Assembly (NCBI RefSeq): GCF_004214935.1
Contig: NZ_SFCC01000005.1
Coordinates: forward strand, 372,001-436,000
Source of the DNA: Amycolatopsis suaedae
GTDB lineage: Bacteria > Actinomycetota > Actinomycetes > Mycobacteriales > Pseudonocardiaceae
Length of the DNA: 64,000 bases
Direction of reading: 5' to 3'
Below, piece by piece: positions 56,501 through 64,000 of this stretch; positions within the stretch are counted from its first letter, which is position 1; each line of letters starts with the position of its first letter. The notes under the pieces are model-generated. The model saw only the letters and a list, made by a program, of their open reading frames with translations, made no database searches and was not told where the DNA came from. The position numbers and the translations under genes are program-made.

Positions 56501-59500
56501 GGTGATGCCGTGCCGCTCCTCGTACACCAGGTCCCACAGGTCCTCAGGGCTGCGCACCCCGCCGGGAAAGCGGCAGGCCATGCCGACGATGACGATCGGG
56601 TCCCCGGTGACGGCCGCGGTCGCGGGCAGCACGTCGGCCGCGCCGACCTCGCCGCCGAGACGGTCCAGCAGGTAGGCGGCCAGCACGGCCGGGTTGGGGT
56701 AGTCGAACACCAGGGTCGCCGGCAGGCGCAGACCGGTGACGTCGGCCAGCCGGTTGCGTAGCTCGATCGCGGTCAGCGAGTTGAAGCCCTGGTCCTGGAA
56801 CTCCTGCCGGGGACCGATGGCGTCGGCCGAACCGTGGGCGAGCACCTGGGCGGCCTCGGCCCGCACCAGGTCGGTCAGCAACGCCTGCCGCTTGGCAGGC
56901 CGCAGGGCTGCCAGCCGGCCGGGGAGGTCCGCCGCCGAGGTGCCGGCGGTGTGCGAGGCCGCGGTCCGGCGGCCCGTGCGGACCAGGTCCCGCAGGACGG
57001 ACGGCACCGCGGCGGCGGCCGGGCCGCCGCCCATCCCGGCGGTGGCGACCACCAGCGGGACACCGGCCGCGGTGGCGATGTCGAACATGGCCAGCCCGTG
57101 CCCGGTCTCGATCAGCGTCACGCCGGAGCCCGCGGTGCGCTCGCCGCTCATCCCCGCCTCGGTCGCCCACGGCCCCCAGGCGAGGGACACGGCGGGCAGG
57201 CCCAGTCCCCGCCGGTAGGCGGCGAGCGCGTCCAGGTAGGCGTTGGCCGCGGCGTAGCTGCCCTGCCCGGGGCTGCCGAAGACCCCGGCGGCCGAGGAGT
57301 ACACCACGAACCCGGCCAGGCCGGGCCGGTCGGCGGTGGCTTCGTGCAGGTACCAGGCGGCGTCGGCCTTCGGCCGCAGCACCGTGTCCAGCCGCCGCGG
57401 CGTCAGCGACTCCAGCACACCGTCGTCGACCACACCGGCGGCGTGCACGACGGCGGTCAGGTCGCCGATCCCGGCCACCAGCGCGTGGACGGCGTCACGG
57501 TCGGACACGTCGCAGGCGAGGACCTCCGCGCCCAGCCCGGTCAGCTCGGCCGCGCCGGGGGCGTCCGGGCCGCGCCTGCTGACGAGCACGACCCGGCGCT
57601 GGCCCCGCTCGATCAGGTGCCGGGCGAGCACCCCGCCCAGGCCGCCGGTGCCGCCGGTGATCAGCACCGTGCCGTCGGGGTCCCACTCCCGGACGGCTTC
57701 CGGTTCCTCTCCGGAGCCGAGGCGGGCCAGCCTGGCCACCCGCGCCACGCCGTCGCGGACCATCACCTGCGGCTCGTCGTCCAGCAGCGGCAGGGCCAGC
57801 GCGACGTCCTCGTCGGACTCCACGTCGACCAGCGCGAACCGGCCGGGGTGCTCCGACTGCGCCGAGCGCACCAGGCCCCACACCGCCGCCGCGGCGAGAT
57901 CACGGTCCTGGGCACCACGGGTGACCAGCACCAGCCGCGAGTCCGCGAACCGTTGCCCGGCAAGCCATTCCTGAACCAGTTCCAGCGCCCGGCCCGCCGC
58001 CTCGCGGACCCCGTCCGGGCCGGGGCCGGACCCGGCGACCGACACGCACACCCGCCCCGGAACGTCCCCGCCGGGAAGCTGGTCGAGCACCTCGGCGGTT
58101 CCGGCGGGTTCGGTGGTGGGTGCGGCGGGCCAGTCCATCCGGAACATGCCGTCGCGCACCCCGGGCCGGGCGGTGGCGTCGAACCGGCCCGGCGCCTCCC
58201 GCAGGGCCAGCGACTCGACCGTGATCACCGGCTCGCCCGCGGAGTCCACAGCGGACAGTGCGATACCGGTGCCGTCGCCGGTCCAGCGCACCCGCAGGAC
58301 CGAGGCTCCGGCGGCGTGCAGGCTCACTCCCCGCCAGGAGAACGGCATGAGGTTGCGCCCGGCATTGGCCGGCAGGAACGCGCTGGCCTGCAACGCGGCG
58401 TCCAGCAGTGCGGGATGCAGGCCGAACGCCCCTGCCTCGTGGCTGCGCCCGTCCAGCTCGGGCAGCGCGACCTCGGCGAAGATCTCCCCGTCACGCTGCC
58501 GGACCGAGCGCAGTCCGTGGAAGACCGGGCCGTACACCAGCCCGGTGGCGGCGAGCCGGTCGTAGTGGCCGTCGATGTCCACCTCGTCCGCTCCGGCGGG
58601 CGGCCATTCGACGGGCCCGGCCGCGGGACGGCCGGCGCGGGAGGACAGCGTCCCCGCGGCGTGCAGCGTCCACTCGCCGTCGACCAGCTGGGCCGGCCGC
58701 GAGTACACCCGCACCTCACGGCCGCCGGCCTCGTCGGGCGCGCCGAGCCACACCTGGACCGCGACGTGATCGCGCTCGCCGAGGATCAGCGGCACAGACA
58801 GGGTCAGCTCCTCCACCCGGTCGCAGCCGACCTGGTCGGCCGCCCGCAGCACGAGTTCGAGGAACCCGGTTCCGGGCAGCAGCACCTCGCCGCCGACGAC
58901 GTGGTCGGCCAGCCACGGGTGGGTGGCGACGGACAGCTTGCCGGTCAGCATGGCCGCACCGCCGCCCGCGGGCACGGCGGCCGCGCCGAGCAACGGGTGC
59001 TCGACCGGGACCAGCCCGAGACCGCCCGCGTCGGTCGTCCGCGAGCCGGTCACCGGCCAGAACCGCTCGCGCTGGAACGGATAGGTCGGTAGGTCCACAG
59101 TGGACGCGCCGGTGCCGGCGAAGAACGCCCGCCAGTCCACCGCGACCCCGGCCGCGTGCAGCTCGGCCAGCGCGTGCACCGCGGCAGGCTCCTCGTCGTG
59201 GTCGTCCCGCAGGACCGGCACCACGACCGCGTCCTCGGTGCCGGTCCCGGCGAGCGTGTCGTGCACCGCGGAGGACAGCGTGCCGCCCGGTCCGACCTCC
59301 ACGAACACCCGCGCGCCCGACGCGGCCAGCGTCCGCACGCCGTCGCCGAACCGCACCGGCTCGCGTACCTGGGCCACCCAGTACCCGGCCGTGGCCAGCT
59401 CGCCGGTCACGGCCGTGCCGGTGCGGGCGGAGACGACCGGGATCTCCGGGGAATGCCACGTGATGCCGGCCAGCGCGGCCCGCAGATCGTCGAGCATCGG

Positions 59501-61762
59501 GTCCATCAGCGGCGAATGGAACGCGTGGCTCACCGGCAGGCGCCTGGTCCGGTGGCCGCGGGCCGCCAGCTGTTCGCTGAGTTCGGTCACGGCGGCCAGT
59601 TCGCCGGACAGCACCACGGCCTCCGGCCCGTTGACCGCCGCGACCGAGATCCGGTGTTCCTGACCGGCCAGCAGGTCGCCGACCTCGGCCTCGCCCGCGC
59701 CGACCGCCACCATCGCGCCGCCCGCGGGCAGCGCGCCCATGAGCCGGGCACGCGCGGACACCAGCACGCACGCGTCGGCGAGGGAGAACACGCCTGCCAC
59801 GTGCGCCGCCGCGACTTCCCCGATGGAGTGCCCGAGCAGCAGGTCCGGCCGCACGCCCCAGGACCGCAGCAGCCGGTACAGCGCCACCTCGACGGCGAAC
59901 AACGCCGGCTGGGTCCATGCCGTGTCGTCGAGCCGGGCCCGGTCGGTGCCCCACACGACGTCGCGCAGCGGCGTGCCGAGGTGACCGTCCAGCTCGGCGG
60001 CCACGGCGTCGAAGGCCTCGGCGAACACGCCGAACCGGCCGTACAGCTCGCGGCCCATACCGAGCCGCTGCGCTCCCTGCCCGGAGAACACGAACGCGGT
60101 GCGCCCGCCGGCCGCGACGCCCTCGACGACGTTCGCGTCGCGGCCGCCCCCGGCCAGCGCTGCCAGCGACGCGGCCGCGCCGGCGTGGCCGGTTGCCAGC
60201 ACGACCGCCCGGTGCTCGAAGGCCGACCGGGTGACCGCCAGCGAGTAGCCGAGGTCCAGCGGTGTGCCGGGATCGGCACTGTCCACACCGGACGCGACGG
60301 CGGCCGCCTGGGCACGCAGTGCCGCGGCGCCACGGCCGGACAGGACCAGCGGCACCACCCGGGGCTCCACCGCGGCCGACTCGGCGCCGGCGGGCTCGGC
60401 GGGGGCTTCCTCCAGCACGACGTGGGTGTTGGTGCCGCTGGCCCCGAACGACGAGACCGCGGCCCGCCGCGGCCGTCCGGTATCCGGCCAGGGCGTGGGC
60501 TCGGTCAGCAGCGACACCGTCCCGGCCGACCAGTCGACGTGTGGCGAGGGCGTGCCGGCGTGCAGCGTCCGCGGTGCGACGCCGTGCCGCATCGCCAGCA
60601 CCATCTTGATGATCCCGGCCACCCCGGCCGCCGACTGGGTGTGGCCGATGTTCGACTTGACCGAGCCGAGCAGCAGCGGCCGCTGCCGGTCCCTGCCGTA
60701 GGTGGCCAGCAGCGACCGCGCCTCGATCGGGTCGCCCAGCTTGGTCCCGGTTCCGTGTGCTTCCACCACGTCCACGTCCGCGGGGCCGAGCCGGGCGTCG
60801 GCGAGCGCGGCGGAGATGACCGCCCGCTGGGCGGGTCCGCTCGGCGCGGTCAGCCCGTTGGAGGCACCGTCGGCGTTGACCGCCGACCCGGCGAGCAACG
60901 CGAGCACCCGGTGGCCGTTGCGCCGCGCGTCGGACAGCCGCTCGACCACGAGCATGCCGGCGCCCTCGGCCCAGCCGGTGCCGTCGGCGCCCGCGCCGAA
61001 CGCCTTGCACCGCCCGTCCGGCGACAGCGCGCCCTGCACGGCGAACTCGACGAAGACGGCCGGGGTCGACATCACCGTGACGCCGCCGGCCAGCGCCAGC
61101 GAGCACTCACCCGCCCGCAGCGCCCGGATCGCCAGGTGCAACGCGACCAGCGAGGACGAACACCCGGTGTCCACCGACATGCTGGGCCCGCGCAGGCCGA
61201 AGGTGTAGGCGAGGCGGCCGGACAGCAGGCTGCCCGACTGGGCGGTCGACCACTCCATGCCGTACGTGGGGGCCCGGTAGTCGCCGGTGCCGCCGCCGAC
61301 GAACACCCCGGTGTCGCCGTCGCGCAGGGACACCGGGTCGATACCGGCGCGCTCCATCGCCTCCCAGCCCACCTCCAGCAGCAGTCGCTGCTGCGGGTCC
61401 ATCACCAGGGCCTCGCGGGGTGAGATGCGGAAGACGCCCGGGTCGAAACCGGCGGCGTCGTCGAGGAACCCGCCCTCCCTTGGCACCACCGGGCCGCCCC
61501 GCTCCGGCCCGAACGCGTCCAGTGCGCTCAGGTCCCAGCCCCGGTCGCCCGGCATCGGGCCGATCGCGTCGACGCCGTCGTCGACAAGCCGCCACAGGTC
61601 CTCCGGCGAGCGGACGCCGCCGGGATAACGGCAGGCCATGCCGACGATCGCGATCGGTTCGGTCGCGGCCGCGGTGAGCTGCCGGTTGCGCTCACGCAGG
61701 CTGTCGACCTGCTTGAGCGCGGCCCGCAGCGCGCCGACGACCTGTTCGCTCGGTCCGGTCAT
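50567..61762 (-). CDS. Two-module PKS, KS-AT-DH-KR-ACP and KS-AT-DH-ER-KR-ACP (3731 aa)
   Basis: These are the penultimate extension modules. The ATG at 61762 overlaps the upstream TGA (ATGA), with GGAAGG ahead. The N-terminal docking segment ([22 protein letters not shown]) is of a different type from the YLRRVT class in the other proteins, matching the different tail of its upstream partner. Module 1: KS Cys201 (DTGCSSS), AT Ser646 (GHSIGE, HAFH; malonyl), DH His954 intact, B-type KR Tyr1503, ACP Ser1662 (GFNSL); leaves an ene. Module 2: KS from about 1719 (Cys1881), AT Ser2299 (GHSVGE, HAFH; malonyl), DH His2600 intact, ER ([11 protein letters not shown] near 3157), B-type KR Tyr3461, ACP Ser3610; leaves a saturated unit. 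The C-terminal docking helix ([12 protein letters not shown]) should meet the terminal PKS. Confidence 0.96.
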   Translation of the reverse strand: MTGPSEQVVGALRAALKQVDSLRERNRQLTAAATEPIAIVGMACRYPGGVRSPEDLWRLVDDGVDAIGPMPGDRGWDLSALDAFGPERGGPVVPREGGFLDDAAGFDPGVFRISPREALVMDPQQRLLLEVGWEAMERAGIDPVSLRDGDTGVFVGGGTGDYRAPTYGMEWSTAQSGSLLSGRLAYTFGLRGPSMSVDTGCSSSLVALHLAIRALRAGECSLALAGGVTVMSTPAVFVEFAVQGALSPDGRCKAFGAGADGTGWAEGAGMLVVERLSDARRNGHRVLALLAGSAVNADGASNGLTAPSGPAQRAVISAALADARLGPADVDVVEAHGTGTKLGDPIEARSLLATYGRDRQRPLLLGSVKSNIGHTQSAAGVAGIIKMVLAMRHGVAPRTLHAGTPSPHVDWSAGTVSLLTEPTPWPDTGRPRRAAVSSFGASGTNTHVVLEEAPAEPAGAESAAVEPRVVPLVLSGRGAAALRAQAAAVASGVDSADPGTPLDLGYSLAVTRSAFEHRAVVLATGHAGAAASLAALAGGGRDANVVEGVAAGGRTAFVFSGQGAQRLGMGRELYGRFGVFAEAFDAVAAELDGHLGTPLRDVVWGTDRARLDDTAWTQPALFAVEVALYRLLRSWGVRPDLLLGHSIGEVAAAHVAGVFSLADACVLVSARARLMGALPAGGAMVAVGAGEAEVGDLLAGQEHRISVAAVNGPEAVVLSGELAAVTELSEQLAARGHRTRRLPVSHAFHSPLMDPMLDDLRAALAGITWHSPEIPVVSARTGTAVTGELATAGYWVAQVREPVRFGDGVRTLAASGARVFVEVGPGGTLSSAVHDTLAGTGTEDAVVVPVLRDDHDEEPAAVHALAELHAAGVAVDWRAFFAGTGASTVDLPTYPFQRERFWPVTGSRTTDAGGLGLVPVEHPLLGAAAVPAGGGAAMLTGKLSVATHPWLADHVVGGEVLLPGTGFLELVLRAADQVGCDRVEELTLSVPLILGERDHVAVQVWLGAPDEAGGREVRVYSRPAQLVDGEWTLHAAGTLSSRAGRPAAGPVEWPPAGADEVDIDGHYDRLAATGLVYGPVFHGLRSVRQRDGEIFAEVALPELDGRSHEAGAFGLHPALLDAALQASAFLPANAGRNLMPFSWRGVSLHAAGASVLRVRWTGDGTGIALSAVDSAGEPVITVESLALREAPGRFDATARPGVRDGMFRMDWPAAPTTEPAGTAEVLDQLPGGDVPGRVCVSVAGSGPGPDGVREAAGRALELVQEWLAGQRFADSRLVLVTRGAQDRDLAAAAVWGLVRSAQSEHPGRFALVDVESDEDVALALPLLDDEPQVMVRDGVARVARLARLGSGEEPEAVREWDPDGTVLITGGTGGLGGVLARHLIERGQRRVVLVSRRGPDAPGAAELTGLGAEVLACDVSDRDAVHALVAGIGDLTAVVHAAGVVDDGVLESLTPRRLDTVLRPKADAAWYLHEATADRPGLAGFVVYSSAAGVFGSPGQGSYAAANAYLDALAAYRRGLGLPAVSLAWGPWATEAGMSGERTAGSGVTLIETGHGLAMFDIATAAGVPLVVATAGMGGGPAAAAVPSVLRDLVRTGRRTAASHTAGTSAADLPGRLAALRPAKRQALLTDLVRAEAAQVLAHGSADAIGPRQEFQDQGFNSLTAIELRNRLADVTGLRLPATLVFDYPNPAVLAAYLLDRLGGEVGAADVLPATAAVTGDPIVIVGMACRFPGGVRSPEDLWDLVYEERHGITGFPADRGWQFGPYDTGAARGGFLHDAADFDAEFFGVSPREAVAMDAQQRVVLETAWEAIERAGVDPRSLAGSATGVYLGATDVGYAQLLGAAAEGFVMTGTIAAIVSGRVAYSLGLEGPAVTVDTACSSALVSMHLAAQALRAGECSLALAGGVSVLASPAPFLEFARQGGLAADGHCKAFSDSADGTGWSEGAGVLVLERLSDAERNGHRILAVLRGSAVNSDGASNGLTAPNGPSQQRVIRQALAAAGLAPSDVDVVEAHGTGTRLGDPIEAQALLATYGQDRDRPVLLGSVKSNLGHTQAAAGAAGVIKMVQAMRHGVAPRTLHVDTLSSQVDWTEGAVTVLTERTAWPEAGRPRRAGVSSFGVSGTNAHLILEQAPPAPERAPAPAGLVPLVVSGRTEAALRAQLGRLTPGPSVVDTAYTLATARTAFDHRAVLLAGAGEPVEVARGSVVQGRLAFVFSGQGSQRLGMGRELYARYPAFAEAFDAVTGGLAEPVRDVMWGVDPGPLDDTGWAQPALFALEVALYRLVESWGVVPDFVIGHSVGEVAAAHVAGVLSLADACAVVDARARLMRELPRGGAMVAVGAAEAEVVPLLVDGVTLAAVNGPESVVLSGEEGPVARVAAALSERGYRTRKLVVSHAFHSPLMDPVLDDLARALDGLRPGQPHIPIVSTVTGEQAGADGYTAGYWVSQVRGTVRFGDALRSAVDAGVRTVLEIGPDGPLCAVAHEVLPMESAAVPALRSGLPEEHALLRGLATLHVAGVDIDWHAFFAGTGAALADLPTYAFQHERFWPATTHRPGDAAGLGLVAAGHPLLGAAVPLADGDGVVLAGHLSAAAQPWLADHRVGGAMLVPATALLELAVRAGDEVGLARVEELTLLTPLVLPDNGGVQVQVRVADPDETGRRSVTVHSRPDGTGRWTQHVTGALLPGDGPAAEPGFAGVWPPEHAEPVGLAGCYDRFAAAGFGYGPAFHGLRAVWRRGEELFAEVELPSAVADQAGSFGLHPALLDAVLHALLATRPADGTPRLPFAWEDVTLHASGAAALRVRLVERDGDAVAIEAADVAGRPVLSVGALRDRAMTGTPAAPSTPDSAELFTLTWTDAPAAAVMPDPVPVRDLAAGLPEGDVPRVVCVSVAGAGDDPAGVRELTGRVLEALREWLAGERFADSLLVLVTRGAPDADLAAAAVWGLVRSAQSEHPGRFALVDVESDEDVAVALPLLVEEPQVVVRDGVARVARLTRLPAGALELPEGDWRLDAGSGGSLAELAAVPCPEPDAELRGRQVRLRVLAAGLNFRDVLSALGMYPGEAGALGAEAVGVVTGVGPDVRNLRPGDRVMGIVAGGMSSVAVVLDERVLTTVPGDWPDEVAASVPLVFLTAFYAWTDLAGLRPGERVLVHAGAGGVGMAAIQLARRLGAEVFATASESKWDTLRELGLSDDHIASSRDLEFAAKFPRVDVVLNSLTGEFVDASLGLLGPGGRFLEMGKTDIRDGGLPDGVTYRAFDLADAGPDRIGAMLGELLELFARGAIRPLPVRSWDVRHAAEAFRFMSQARHVGKLVLTMPRTWDPGGTVLVTGGTGGLGALLVRHLLRQGRRVLVASRRGADAPGAAELTELGAEVVACDAADRDAVHKLVAGIDHLTAVVHAAGVLDDGVLESLTPQRIDTVLRPKVDAAWYLHEATADRDDLAAFVMYSSVAGVLGSPGQGNYAAANAYLDALAAHRRRRGLPALSLAWGAWADLGMTGGSQDGIGAEQGLRLFDAAIGTAHGLVVPLAGTPLPAGAEVPPILRGLAGNGRRVAADPAAARAGIAGRLAGLRGDEQRRLLVDLVCESAAAVLAHDAGAIRPDLEFQALGFTSLTAVELRNRIGAATGLRMPSTMVFDYPTPAALAEHLFTELAGDTAADEGTAVLAELDRLEAAMAASDPDDVTRTGVASRLRQLLKRWDAPAGTGVAERFEQASTDEILDFIDNELGRSRSS

Positions 61763-64000
61763 CCCTGACCCCTTCCGTCGGGCCGGCCTGAGTTGCCGTC
61801 GAGATCGCCGTGCGCCGCCCGCACCAGGTCCTCGACGTCCATCGAGTCGACGTCCCGCGAGCCGTTCGTCCCGTTCGGTGCCCCACCGCCATCCGCCAGG
61901 GCCAGCAGCGGCTCCAGAACGCCGATGTCGCGCAACGCGGTCAGCGGCACCGAGGCGAGCAACGCACGCACGCGTTCCTCCTCGGCGTCGGTTTCGGACC
62001 GGCCGGGGACGAGCTGGTCGAGCAGGTGGCCGGTGAGCGCGGCGGGCGTCGAGTACTCGAACACCAGCGTGGCCGGCAGGTCGAGCCCGGTCACCGCGCC
62101 GAGCCGGTCACGAAGGTCCACCGCGGCCAGCGAGTCGAACCCGAGATCGGTGAACGCCCGGTCGGACTCGATCGCACCGGCACCGGCGTGGCCGAGCACG
62201 GTGGCGACCGCGTCCAGCACGATGCCGAGGACCACGCCGTGGCGGGCGGCTGCCGGTTGCGCCGCCAGGCGCCCGCGCAGCTCGTCGGCGACCACGTGCC
62301 GGTTCCGGCGGTCCCGTTCGGCGGCCTCCGCCACCGCACGTGCCTCGGGCAGGCCGGTCAGCAGCGGACTCGGCCGCCGCGCGGTGAACGCCGGGACGAA
62401 CCGGTCCCACCCCACGTCGGCGACGACGACCGACGGCTCGCTGCCCGCCGCCACGCCACGGACCACCGGCAGGGCCAGTTCGGGCGCCATCGCGGGCAGC
62501 CCGCTCAGCCGCAGGTGGTTCTCGTCCACCTGGTCCGCACCGGCCCAGGCGCCCAGGGCGACGGCGGTGGCCCGCAGCCCCCTGGCGTGCCTGCGCAGCG
62601 CCAGCGCCTCCAGGTAGGCGCCTGCCGCCGCCTCGTCCCCTCGGCCTGCGGCACCCCAGACGCCGGCGACCGAACCGCACACGACGAACGCGTCGAGGTC
62701 CCGCTCGGCAACCAGCGCGTCGATCGTGGCCGCGGTGGCTACCGCGTTGTCCGCGTTCTCAGCGTTCTCCACGGACTCCGGTGCCAGGACGACAGCGGTC
62801 AGGTCGGGGATCGTGCCGAGCAGTGCGGCCAGGTCGTCCCCGGCCGCGACGGTGACCTCCACCCCGGTCACCGAACCGGCCAGGCCGGGATCGGTGAGCA
62901 CCAGGCGTTGGGTACCGGCTCCGGCCAGCCAGCCGAGCAGGTGCTCGCCGACCGCCCCGCTGACCAGCACGGTTCCGTGCGGCGTCCACGGGTCCGCGGC
63001 CGGGCCGGGCTCGGCCCTGCTCAGCCTGCGGGCGAGCAGTCCTTGCCCGCGCACGGCGACCTGGTCCTCGCCGAGTCCGGCCAGTGCCGCGGTGAACGCC
63101 GTGGCCGCGGTGTCGTCGAGTGTCTCCGGCAGGTCGGCCAGGCCGCCCCAGCGGTCCGGGTCCTCCAGCGCGCACACGCGTCCCGCTCCCCACACGGCGG
63201 CCGCCGACGGGTCGGGTGGCGGATCGGCGGGGGTGGCCCGCACCGCGGCCCTGGTCACGCACCACAGCGGTGCGTCGATCCCGGCCCGCGTCATGGCCGC
63301 GAGGACGTCACCGGGTCCGGACGGCAGCAGCGACAGCACCCCGGCCGGCCCGGTTCCGGCGAGCAGTCCGGCGAGGTCGGCGCCGGGCTCCACCTCGACC
63401 GGCCGCACGGTTCCCCGTGGCGCCGCGACCGCGGCCCGCAGCCAGGCGTCGCTGGTCCAGCCGGCGGGCACCAGCGCCAGCCAGGTTCCGGTCAGCTCCG
63501 CGGTCGCGCCGGCCGGCACGGGCTCCCAGGTGATCCGGTAACGCCAGCGGTCCGCGGCGTCACGTTCCCTGCGCCCGCGCCGCCACGCGGACAGCGCGGG
63601 GACGACCTCCGCCAGCGCAGCCCCTTCGACGTCCAAAGTGGACGACAGTGCGTCCAGGTCGGCCCGCTCGACCGCGGCCCAGAACCCGGCGTCCGCCGGA
63701 TCGGCGGGCGCGGCGGCGTCCGCGGGAACGTCCGGCCAGAACCGGGTGCGCTGGAAGGCGTAGGTCGGCAGGTCCGCGATGGGGCCGGGCCCGAAGAACG
63801 CGGACCAGTCCACCGGCACGCCACGGGCGTGCAGCCCGCCGAGCGCGGTGAGCACGGTCGTCTCCTCGTCCCGGTCCCCGCGCAGCAACGGCACCGCGGT
63901 CACGTCCCCGGCGTTCTGCCTCGCCAGCGCGCACAGCGCGCCGTCCGGGCCGAGCCCGGCCAGCGTCCGCACGCCGGCGGCGTGCAGCGTGCCGACGCCG
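61759..64000 (-). CDS. PKS module end, AT(partial)-inactive KR-ACP (runs off right edge)
   Basis: 746 residues are visible, counted from the right edge. They hold the last part of an AT, a linker with no DH, a KR region (about 180-560), an ACP (Ser623 in [10 protein letters not shown]) and a C-terminal docking tail ([14 protein letters not shown]). The KR is degenerate. Its Rossmann motif reads SGAVGEHL instead of GGTGxLG, the catalytic Tyr is Glu456 (GRGDEAAAG for GQxxYAAAN), and the conserved Asn is Gly; the Ser (CGSVAG) survives. The module should therefore leave a beta-ketone, unless the KR domain serves only as an epimerase, as some C2-type KRs do. The stop overlaps the next PKS start, so the two proteins are translationally coupled and probably adjacent in the assembly line. 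Confidence 0.93.
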   Translation of the reverse strand, partial: GVGTLHAAGVRTLAGLGPDGALCALARQNAGDVTAVPLLRGDRDEETTVLTALGGLHARGVPVDWSAFFGPGPIADLPTYAFQRTRFWPDVPADAAAPADPADAGFWAAVERADLDALSSTLDVEGAALAEVVPALSAWRRGRRERDAADRWRYRITWEPVPAGATAELTGTWLALVPAGWTSDAWLRAAVAAPRGTVRPVEVEPGADLAGLLAGTGPAGVLSLLPSGPGDVLAAMTRAGIDAPLWCVTRAAVRATPADPPPDPSAAAVWGAGRVCALEDPDRWGGLADLPETLDDTAATAFTAALAGLGEDQVAVRGQGLLARRLSRAEPGPAADPWTPHGTVLVSGAVGEHLLGWLAGAGTQRLVLTDPGLAGSVTGVEVTVAAGDDLAALLGTIPDLTAVVLAPESVENAENADNAVATAATIDALVAERDLDAFVVCGSVAGVWGAAGRGDEAAAGAYLEALALRRHARGLRATAVALGAWAGADQVDENHLRLSGLPAMAPELALPVVRGVAAGSEPSVVVADVGWDRFVPAFTARRPSPLLTGLPEARAVAEAAERDRRNRHVVADELRGRLAAQPAAARHGVVLGIVLDAVATVLGHAGAGAIESDRAFTDLGFDSLAAVDLRDRLGAVTGLDLPATLVFEYSTPAALTGHLLDQLVPGRSETDAEEERVRALLASVPLTALRDIGVLEPLLALADGGGAPNGTNGSRDVDSMDVEDLVRAAHGDLDGNSGRPDGRGQG

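Noticed and set aside
50828..56761. 1977-codon open frame on the plus strand opposite the two-module PKS
   Set aside because: It is the antisense of conserved PKS domains and its translation is low-complexity Gly/Arg/His/Gln/Val-rich. Long antisense frames are expected in very GC-rich genes.

Overview
The window is the middle of a large type I modular polyketide synthase (PKS) gene cluster from a high-GC actinomycete. The four discrete tailoring genes, the codon use and the repeat-rich intergenic spacers suggest a pseudonocardial genus such as Amycolatopsis. That genus is an inference from style, not proven by the sequence. About 98% of the window is coding.

Layout on the minus strand, in likely assembly order. 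38850-34264 is a starter protein, ACP-KS-AT-AT-ACP. 34267-27872 is one fully reducing module (KS-AT-DH-ER-KR-ACP). 27816-8188 has four modules: KS-AT-DH-KR-ACP twice, then KS-AT-KR-ACP, then KS-AT-degenerate DH-KR-ACP. 8141 to the left edge has one complete KS-AT-DH-KR-ACP module and the start of a second. From the right edge inward, 64000-61759 is the end of a module with a dead KR. 61762-50567 has two modules, the second carrying an ER. 50537-44787 is the last module plus the chain-releasing thioesterase. The assembly line therefore starts near 38.85 kb, leaves through the left edge, must continue in genes not seen here, and returns through the right edge to finish at 44.8 kb. Twelve extension modules are wholly or partly visible.

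Layout on the plus strand: a four-gene tailoring operon (39464-44284) lies between the starter PKS gene and the terminal PKS gene. It encodes a family 1 glycosyltransferase, a DegT/DnrJ/EryC1/StrS sugar aminotransferase resembling those that make mycosamine, and two cytochromes P450. The product is thus expected to be an oxidised macrolide bearing an amino sugar. The sugar nucleotide genes, ferredoxin, regulator and transporter must lie elsewhere.

The two non-coding spacers (38851-39463, divergent promoters; 44285-44786, convergent 3' ends) are full of structure. They contain candidate PAS-LuxR operators, a near-perfect 19-nt inverted repeat, two 21-nt-phased repeat arrays, and copies of a 13-nt inverted-repeat element. 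A third copy of that element sits in frame inside a PKS gene at 6725-6767.

Predicted chain, from domain content only: a monocarboxylic starter; a C-methyl unit left as beta-ketone; a fully reduced unit of uncertain branch; two enes; a hydroxyl from an A-type KR; a C-methyl unit with a compromised reductive loop; an ene; at least one DH-bearing unit; an unseen part; a beta-ketone (dead KR); an ene; a saturated unit; and a final alpha,beta-unsaturated unit released by the thioesterase. I could not match this to a known compound.
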